Assembly (NCBI GenBank): GCA_963932465.1 | Contig: OZ010791.1 | Span: 323,078,283 to 323,142,282, forward strand | DNA length: 64,000 bases | DNA from: Maratus speciosus | Lineage: Eukaryota > Arthropoda > Arachnida > Araneae > Salticidae | Direction of reading: 5' to 3' | Shown here: in pieces, positions 55,643 through 64,000 of the stretch | Layout of the letters: each line of letters starts with the position of its first letter | Numbering within the stretch: the stretch's first letter is position 1 | The notes under the pieces: model-generated | Database searches by the model: none | Told to the model about the DNA's origin: nothing | What the model saw: only the letters and a program-made list of their open reading frames with translations | Position numbers and translations under genes: made by a program

Positions 55643-58600
55643 ACTAGCAAACCCCGCGGCTTTGCTCGCGTAATATTTGAAATATGCCAAGTGATATTTA
55701 TATGTCTAATTTTTATTAAAAGGTACTAACTAAATTTTTATTTTATTAAAAGGTAATATTTTAGTTTATTAAAAGGTACTTATTACTTTTAGGAATAATT
55801 AAAACAATTACTATTTAAAACACAATTTGATTAAGCATCATTGTTACACTGCATAAAGCAGAAATGAGACTTAAATTAATAAAACGAAATAAAACTAAAT
55901 AAATAATAATTTAGAAAATATTTTGAAACTTTTATGCTCAGTTAATACGCTCATTTCAGTATTCATTTGAAGTTTTGAATTTTCTAGAAACCATCTTCTT
56001 ACATCTTAAAATTAACCATCATGTCAAATTCCAAGTTCTACCACCTCTCTCAACATAAAGGGCTGTGTTGAATTAGGAACTATCACCATTAATTTGCCAA
56101 CATTAATTTTGAAATTGGTTTGTTATTTCCTAATATTCCACAGAAACGTAATTTAGAAAGCTTTTAAAGGCCTTTTTTAGAGCGTCTGTTGTTCCTGTGA
56201 ATCCCAGGTGGTAGAATCATCGGTATAAAATATAGCCTGTGTAGGATCAGAGATTGCTACCATTGATTCGCAGCTATTACTTTTATATTTGGTTTATATT
56301 CCCTGAAATTGCGTAGAAATCGTAATTTAGGACTTTTTTAGAATGCTTTTCGCACATCCCCTTCACTTCACCCCTTTTTAATTCGAATTTATTTTCGACA
56401 GTCCTTCGAGGGCATTTATATTTTATAAGTAACTACCATGCCATATTTAAAGTTTCTAGCCTTTTCAGTATCACAGAAATCGCAATTTAGAAAGTTTTTA
56501 GCTACTGAAACACTCTGGTGGTAGTGGCACAGACATAAAATATAGCTTATGATTGAGCAGGTTCTATCACCAACAATTTGTCATCAATATTTTTTTAATT
56601 GGTTTGGTATTTGATAAGATTACATAAAAATTAATATTTACAACGCTTTTCGCTCACTTCATCTTTTTAAATTTGAAATTTTCTTTCGACAGTTCTTAGA
56701 AAACAGTGGCATCTTGTAAGTAAATACCATGCCATACTTCAAAGTGTTAGACCCTTCAGTTATGCAAAAAACGCAAATTAGAACATGTTTTGCATTTGCA
56801 ACCCTCAGATGGTAGTGACAGCAACATAAAATATAACCTATGTTATAGCAGTGACTGTCACGATTGATTTGCAACCATTACTTTTGAAGCAGCTTTAGAA
56901 TTTCCTGAGATTGAGTAGAAATTGCAATTTAGAATGTTTTTAGAACGCTTTTCGCGCATTTTCACCCCTTTTTAAATTTCCAATTTTTTCGAAACTGTTC
57001 TTAAAGATCATTTATATGTAATACATATGTACCTAGCCTAATTTTAAGTTGCTAGCCCCTACCGATCACAAAAATCGAAATTTGGAACGCTTTTTTGCTC
57101 CTGCAACGTCTAGGTGATAGTGATACCGACTTAAAATAGCGTCTATGTTAGAACAGAGGCTGTCAGCATCAATTTCTTAACATTACTTTTGAAATCAGTT
57201 TGATTCTTCCTGAGATATTGCTGACAAATCGGCATTTAGAACGTTTTTAGAACACTTTTCGCTCATTTTGCTCCTGCATCTCCTCTGGGTTAGTGGAAAC
57301 ATATATAAAATATAGCCTATCTTGGAGCAAGATCTGTCACCATCTTTTGAACGCCATTATATTTGAAATCGGTTCATTATTTCCTGAGATTGCATAGAAA
57401 TTGCAATTTAGAACGTTTTTTACAAGGCTTTTTGCGCATTTTGACCACCCTTTTAAATTTCGATTTTTTTAGGAAATGTCCTTAGAGATCATTGATATCT
57501 TATAACTAACTACCATTCTAAATTTCACGATTCAAGGCCCTTCCGTCACGCAAAAACAGCAATTTAGAACGTTTTTCTCCTGCAGCCACTTTGGGGTAGT
57601 GGCACCGACATAAAACATAGCCTATGTTGGAGCAGGGATTTTCACCATCATTTTGACGCCATTATTTTTCAAATCGGTTTGGTATTTCCTGAGATTGTGT
57701 AGAAACTACCATTTAGAACGTTTTTTAGAACGCTTTTCGCGCATTTTCACCTTTTTTAAATTTAGAATTGTTTAAGAACTGTTCTTAGAAATCCTTTATA
57801 TCTAATAAGTTGCTGATACTTCAAATTTCATATTTCTAGGCCCATCAGTAACACATAAATCGCATTTTTAGAACGTTTTTTGCTCCTACACCCCCTTTGG
57901 GTTAGTGGCACCGACATAAAACATAGCCTATCTTGGAGCAAACGTTGTCACTATCATTTTGACACCAATATTTTTTAAATCGGTTTGGTATTTCCTGAGA
58001 TTATCTAGAAACTACCATTTAGAACGTTTTTTAGAACGCTTTTTGTGCATTTTGACCCCTTTTAAATTTCGAATTGTTTAAGAACTGTTCTTAGACACCA
58101 TTTATATCTTATAAGTAACTAATATTCCAAATTTCATATTTCCAGGTCCTTCAGTAACGCAAAAATCGCATTTTTAGAACGTTTTTTGCTCCTGCACCCC
58201 CTTTGGGGTAGTGGCAATGACATAAAATATAGCCTATGTTCTAAGTTGGACTAACACCATCATTTTGACACCAATATTTTTTAAATCGGTTTGGTATTTC
58301 CTGAGATTATGTAGAAACTACCATTTAGAACGTTTTTTAGAACGCTTTTTGTGCATTTTCACCCCTTTTGAATTTCGAATTGTTTAAGAACTGTTCTTAG
58401 ACACCATTTGTATCTTATAAGTAACTAATATTCCAAATTTCATATTTCTAGGTCCTTCAGTAACGCAAAAATCGCATTTTTAGAACGTTTTTTGCTCCTG
58501 CACCGCCTTTGGGGTAGTGGCAATGACATAAAATATAGCCTATGTTCTAAGTTTGACTAACACCATCATTTTGACACCAATATTTTTTAAATCGGTTTGG

Positions 58601-58970
58601 TATTTCCTGAGATTATGCAGAAACTACCATTTAGAACGTTTTTTTAGAACGCTTTTTGTGCATTTTCACCCCTTTTAAATTTCGAATTGTTTAAGAACTG
58701 TTCTTATACATCATTTATATCTTATAAGTAACTAATATTCCAAATTTCATATTTCTGGGCCCTTCAGTAACGCAAAAATCGCATTTTTAGAACGTTTTTG
58801 GCTCCTGCACCCCCTTTGGGGTAGTGGCACCGACATAAGATATAGCCTATGTTCTAAGTTGGGCGAACACCATCATTTTGATACCATTGCATTTGGAATC
58901 GGTTCGGTAGTTCCTGAGCTTACCTCCGACAAATAAACAATTTTTACCTCTTTATAATAGGAGTATGATA
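55643..58970. mobile_element. Dispersed element with CCCCGCGG left end and internal tandem array
   Basis: Starts ACTAGCAAACCCCGCGGCTT then TGCTCGCG, an end type I associate with dispersed arthropod repeats of uncertain class. It ends near CTCTTTATAATAGGAGTATG. Between lies a leader with short TTATTAAAAGGTA repeats (55715-55780), then the tandem array. The right-end text (CCTGAG.., ACAAATAAACA, TATAATAGGAGTAT) resembles 3' tails of dispersed elements in arthropods. No coding region was found. Class (Helitron, LINE tail, other) is not decided. Confidence 0.5.
55975..58920. repeat. About eleven tandem units of ~305 bp
   Basis: Each unit contains, in order: a TAGTGGCACCGACATAAAAT-like segment with ATAGCCTATG, CACCATCATTTTGACACC, AAATCGGTTTGGTATTTCCT followed by GAGATT, TAGAACGTTTTTTAGAACGC, TTTTCACCCCTTTT, GAACTGTTCTTAGA, CTTATAAGTAACTA and CAGTAACGCAAAAATCGCA. 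The first segment recurs at about 56209, 56518, 56808, 57112, 57287, 57593, 57898, 58206, 58512 and 58817, with a partial copy before. The last units are very similar (spacing 305-306); the first are strongly diverged, and one unit (57112) is shortened to ~175 bp. Confidence 0.85.
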
Positions 58971-59536
58971 TGATTACCAATAATTATTATCACATACTGT
59001 CGAAAACAGAAAAAAATCAAAGCTTTTCCGTATAACTTAATATATTCAGCAGCGGACGAACAAAAAGAAAGAAAAAACTACGTTGCTGGAAGTAATGAAG
59101 ATCGTTTTAATTCCTCTAATATATTTTCAACCGAACATATCTTTAAGTAACGTTAACAAAATACAAATTTTCGATTTTTTTAAAGCCTAACTAACTTTTT
59201 CGAGACTTTATTATATTTTAAAATTTTATTATACGTATGAGTTACTAAGCATTAAAGAGAAATTGAAAGGGAAATTTTTAATATCTTTCTAAAATACATA
59301 TAATATTGAAAAATCCAATTTTAAAGAATCCTTCATGTTTTTCCCACTCTCTTTTTATTGAAGTGAAAATTTTTGAATGGTGTTCTTTCATCTATACATT
59401 TATCAAAAGATTTCTATTCAACGTTTTGCTGAAAGAACGGTAATTTCAATTAATTAATGTTTTGTTCATTTTTGTTAACTAATTCACTAAATTTTTTGTA
59501 GAAAGTTTTTATTAATGTAATTATCTACCGAACTGC
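58971..59536. other. AT-rich non-coding sequence
   Basis: Nothing recognisable. Confidence 0.45.
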
Positions 59537-59541
59537 ATATA

Positions 59542-59614
<73 letters not shown>

Positions 59615-59616
59615 GT
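59537..59616. repeat. (AT)n microsatellite
   Basis: Eighty bases of almost uninterrupted AT dinucleotide, broken by two TATGTAT interruptions and one at the edge. Typical simple repeat. Confidence 0.9.
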
Positions 59617-59619
59617 AGT

Positions 59620-60960
59620 TAGTTAGTTAACTTGTTATAATGAAAATAAAATTGTAAAACATTTACAAGATTTAATAACACATTGTGTAGCGAATCACAA
59701 TAAAATAAGAAAAGTATACACTTTAGTATCTGAAGCTATTTTGCGTAAGAAACATTTTACTAAACTTCAAAATTAAAGTTGTTTATCAGTATGATGACTC
59801 TATCGAGAATTTATCAATTTAAGGAGTTAAATAGTATTTACAAGAAAAAAAAACTTCAATATAGAACTGTGTTACAGGGTATGTTGATAAAATTTTAATT
59901 TATATATGAGGTTTTGTTTAACAAAAACCCTTTTTCAAACAAATTTACTTACAAGAATAACACCAATTGTCAATGTTTTAACTATTAATGTTATTCAAGT
60001 GCTTTTACTATTAGATATACGACCTATTTAATTCATAAAAATTGCTCGTTAGCATATAACGAGGCGGAACTTTCTAAATTTGACGGGATAAAATATATAA
60101 GAAGAAATTGTTAAATTGAACTTATGTTATGTAATAATAATGCTAATCCGCAGCCTTTTATTCATCTACTCTAGTCCCACTCTTTTGCGGAAGCCAGAAT
60201 GAAAAGAAAAAAAAAAATTCAAAAATTGAAACCGGACAAATTAAAAATGGAAATTACACAAATTAAAGACACCGAAAAGCGGGAAGGGTTGGGCTCGGGG
60301 CGATGAATCTACCGAACGACTCCTAGCTACTTCTAGCTTATTATTATTATAAACATACATAAATATCTATTGAAAAACAGAACAAAACAAAACAAACGAA
60401 CAAACAAAAAAACAATCTTCATCAGCTACTGTAACTCTAAAAACAGTTATTATTTCGAACTTCACTTTCCTTAATGCTATTTCTATTAGTTTTAACTTTT
60501 TATGTCAATGAAAAATTAAATGTATGCAAAGAGAAAAATGTAAACAAAATAAGTAACAATGGTAATGCAATCAATTATGGCTCTAATTTTTATGATTACC
60601 GAAAGAAAAATCAGCGAAAACAACTTTGTTATATGATAACATCCTTTCCAATTAAAATTAATTTTTTAAATTATTTTAAAATATTTAAATTAAATCAATA
60701 AACTTTTTTACTTTAAAAATTTAAATTCTACCTTTAAATATTCATCAATTTTCGTTTTCAGTTAATTTTTACTTAAAAACGATTGTAATTTATTCGCCGT
60801 AAAAGATCGTTAAAAATTATCAACAATAAAATAATAAATTTTAATATTAATACTTTCTCCTGAAATAGAATATTTTCATAATAATTTTAAAAAAGAAATT
60901 CAAATTATCACTTAACGATCTTTTATACAAACTTTTCTTTCTCTGTGTGACATCGATTTT
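59620..60960. other. AT-rich non-coding sequence
   Basis: No gene is recognised. A slightly GC-richer patch lies at 60170-60345. A 75-codon frame at 60474 is low-complexity and unsupported. Confidence 0.45.
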
Positions 60961-61020
60961 AAATCAGCCAATCAACGACGTTTGTGTCTAACGGCGCTTT
61001 TTTGGTAGCGTCCTTTTGGA

Positions 61021-61278
61021 ATAGACGCTTTCAGTCTGACGTCATTCATGACGTTTTGCTTGGTAACCGACTCCAAACAAACGGTTGCTATGCTTCATTT
61101 CTTATTAAATATAAATCGCAGAAAATGTTATCACTGCCTATAAAGTATAAAAAGACTTATCTTTGATATATAGCTATAAGATATAGCTATAAAATACAAA
61201 CAAAGTAGAAAATACAGCATAGCAACCGTTTGTTTGGAGTCAGTTTCCCAGCAAAACGTCACGACTAAAAGCGTCTAT
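61021..61278. repeat. Foldback with CRE-like motifs
   Basis: Arms at 61021-61094 and 61216-61278 pair well (CAAAACGTCA, GACTCCAAACAAACGGTTGC / inverse AGCATAGCAACCGTTTG, and ATAGACGCTTT). The left arm carries a full palindromic CRE-type site TGACGTCA (61037-61044) and a second TGACG (61049). GC-richer flanks (60965-61020, 61280-61390) set it apart from the AT-rich surroundings. It could be a small MITE or a regulatory region; no adjacent gene was found. Confidence 0.6.
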
Positions 61279-61284
61279 AGCGTC

Positions 61285-64000
61285 TGTCTCTTCCTGGCTG
61301 GATTCTAGCGCGAGCAGACGGGCTCAGCGGTAGCGCCCATTTACTTTTTAGGCATATCATCGTTGGGCTAAACGGGTCCTTCGCTCGATATCGCCATTTC
61401 TTTTAATTGTTAATTTATTATGAAATAGTTTAAAGTTGTATTCCTCCACCAACTCAATCCTTTAATAGAAATATCGAATGGATTATGGCGACTTCGTTAT
61501 CATGGCATTCCGTCGATAAAGGCTACGCAGTTTTGAATCACAAAAATGATGTGATGAATACAGACATAGATTTCCACTGCAAGAGTTCTTCTGGAAAAGC
61601 AAATGAATCATGTTTCATATGATTTATCGTTACTAAGTAAATCTTCTCGTTATATATGAATAACAGAATCTGCCAAAGTGAAATGATCAGTGCTCAACGA
61701 TCTGAAATCTTTGTTTTCTGGGCGTGGTCCATCATGACCACTTACATGTGAGTCTTCAACTGTTATAGACTTTACGGTGCATATTCGGCGACATTAGAGA
61801 CTTTATTAATTCTACGGACTTAAAGCTAATTTGTATGGAGAAACTCTGACAGTAGTGACTCAATGACTTGTGTTAATGACAACAGACTGAAATGGCTAAC
61901 GGAGTTGAAGAATCTAACATTCAATATTTAATAATTCAAAATGTTTACCTATATATAATTAAGAATCAAAATCTGTTGAATATCATCCCGAATATATATG
62001 ATAATGTTGGCATCCATGCTAAACAAATGTGTGTTTCATTATTTGAATATACATTTATAGAAAAGAATCTCCGCAGATTTCAGGTCCGAAAATGATAAAT
62101 AAATATACAATAAAGATTTTCTTTTGTATATATATAGTGTTATTTTGTGTTTTAAATTTATTTAATGAATTTTATGTGTAAAAATATTACCACATCATGA
62201 AGAAAAATGGGTAAGATTTACGAACAAAAACGACTTGGAAAATACGTTTGTTATTTCAAGTGTTCTCATTTTTAACGTCACAGTACAAGAGTTCAGGTGA
62301 AAAGTTTCTATTATGCATTTCACCATGGGGGATTTTCTTTATAGTTTATTTACACACGCAATGTACGATCCTTTGGCCAATATTAATAGTAAACTTTCTC
62401 TTTTATCTCTCATATTAAAATCATATTATATATTTGTAAACTCCTTATTTTAATAATTTAAATTTAAAATTCTTCTTCTCCTTTATTTCCTTTAATCTTT
62501 TCTTCTACATAACATTTATGGTGCCTTTGCCAAACTTTCGAACTTCTATTTTTTTTTAATGGGATGCTTTCTGGGTTACTTTAGTTATTAAATTTATTAA
62601 AATTCAATAAAAAAATATTATGAAATATCTAGAGATATGAATTTTCTCATACCTTTCTCCAGGACTTCATTTAAAAAAGTGTTAATTTATTTTAAGAGTC
62701 ATTCATTTATTATAAAGTGTTCAATTTATTTTATTTTTTCTTAACATTTTATAAATATTCATCGAAAGATTTATTAAGTTTTATAAATATTTTTTGAAAA
62801 TATTATATGCAATTGCAATATATTTTAGGCATGATATTAATTTTTAAATAACATTTTAACATGTTAGATTTGATTATTAACCAGTAGTCACTGTTACTTT
62901 AAGTTGGTGTTTATTCAAATTTGTGTTGATGGTTTTTGGGAATTGATCTCTCCTGATTTCCATTTTTGAGATTTTGTCAAGGATCTTGGCAATTTTAAAT
63001 TAATGCAAATTTGATTTGAACACATTTATTTTGCAATAATTTGGGGGTGTGCAATATAACAATAGATAGGAATTTTTATTCATTGTATTTTAATTGTTGA
63101 TTCTGTATTATGGCTCTCTGTGGGAATGAAACGAATTTCGAAATTTATTATAATTTAAAAAGTATTTAATCACAATTAAGCTAAACATGACGTCATTTTT
63201 ACCGGTGTCAAATTTTCATATGTGCTTCTTGTGTTCTAAACCACTTCTCATATTAAGTCGAACTTTTACAATATTTTAACGTTAACTAGTTTTTTATTAA
63301 ATATATTTCCAAAAACAGAACGTCAATAGAAACTTTTTTTAAGCGAGAACATTGCATGCGAACTGATATTCTATTCCATGGATACTTTCATTTGGGATCT
63401 TAAATTTGAAACAGCGCAAGTATGAAGTAGAGAAGTTTACGTCATTTAGGCACCAATAGCACCGATAAAGATATAATAAAACCCATTATCTGCTTTATCT
63501 CTGCAACAATGGAAGTAGTCAGATTACCACCCCGATGAAGATATTTCATTAAAAACTTTTAAAATTAAGTATAAAGCTTAAAGACGAAAATATCGAAAAA
63601 AAAGTACTGGTTTATCTACAAATGAACAGCTTTCAATTAAACAAATATTCAAATTTTGTTCAGTAGCCGCAGAAAACTCAGGGCCGATATCAAGAATATT
63701 CGCTTATATTTTAAATGTATCGATTACAGATCCCTCTGTATAATTCTCAAGAAAGTTCCTTTTAGTAGACTCAACTCACAGCAGATGGAAGCACTACAGT
63801 AACCTGACACGAACAACAATTGTCTGCTTTTTAAATAGACTTTTAATTAATTGTAATTCATATTCTTTTTAATTCATTTTTAATTACTAAAATCCCATTG
63901 TGTTTTTTCTTCTATATATGCATACTAATCATATATTTTTTTCGTTATTATTTAATTATATTTGCTTCTGTATTTGTGTACTGTTATGCGGAGCAGTAGT
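61285..64000. other. Non-coding sequence, less AT-rich at its start
   Basis: 61285-61560 has moderate GC (TCTAGCGCGAGCAGACGGGC, GGTAGCGCCC) but no convincing exon. The remainder is AT-rich with no recognised gene. A 67-codon frame at 61892 shows no domain. Confidence 0.4.

Noticed and set aside
60474..62095. Frames of 75, 60 and 67 codons near the right side.
   Set aside because: Low-complexity products with no domain, and the 60-codon one crosses the foldback at 61021.

Overview
This window looks like intergenic DNA from an AT-rich (roughly 70% AT by eye) eukaryotic genome. The transposon mix points to an arthropod, and a spider or other chelicerate is my best guess (inference, moderate confidence at most). 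It holds several relics of mariner and Tc1 elements, a DUF4817-type helix-turn-helix transposase N-terminus, Tigger/pogo-like and hAT elements, many TTAA- and TA-flanked MITEs, and tRNA-derived repeats. I found no intact host gene. The longest open frame (204 codons, from 35456) is a broken mariner transposase. At this base composition several chance frames of about 90-100 codons are expected, so the remaining short frames are not supported as genes.

Layout. 0.6-11.4 kb: two long-TIR MITEs of one family, a six-unit tandem repeat, three diverged copies of a local repeat, a head-to-head pair plus one further copy of a tRNA-derived SINE, and a 1.8 kb tandem duplication that carries a Tigger-like MITE and the end of a DUF4817/mariner-like element. 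11.4-20 kb: a TTAA-flanked (piggyBac-like) MITE, a CAGGGTGTT-ended element with a duplicated left end, a 1.7 kb Tigger-like element with subterminal repeats, and an inverted set of 'ctgattccgaat' repeats. 20-27.5 kb: mostly featureless, with one small hAT-like MITE and one TTAA-flanked element. 27.5-29.4 kb: seven near-identical tRNA-like repeat units of 279 bp, three pointing left and four pointing right, with one 12-bp direct repeat flanking the whole block. 29.5-44.3 kb: a SINE-like repeat, several TIR elements with exact target-site duplications (including a 643-bp near-perfect palindrome at 33.1 kb and a GC-rich hAT element at 41.1 kb), a full-length dead DD37D mariner (35.05 kb) and a mariner C-terminal fragment. 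45-53.2 kb: a full-length dead Tc1 (DD34E) element and a dead minus-strand DD34D mariner. 55.6-59 kb: an element with a CCCCGCGG-rich left end that contains about eleven tandem ~305-bp units. 61 kb: a foldback with CRE-like TGACGTCA motifs.

Nothing here behaves as a coordinated gene system. The genes present are dead transposases, and the MITEs would depend on transposases encoded elsewhere. The most unusual object is the seven-copy inverted tRNA-like array. The 305-bp array, which is more uniform toward its right end, and the elements dense in subterminal repeats are also worth a second look.
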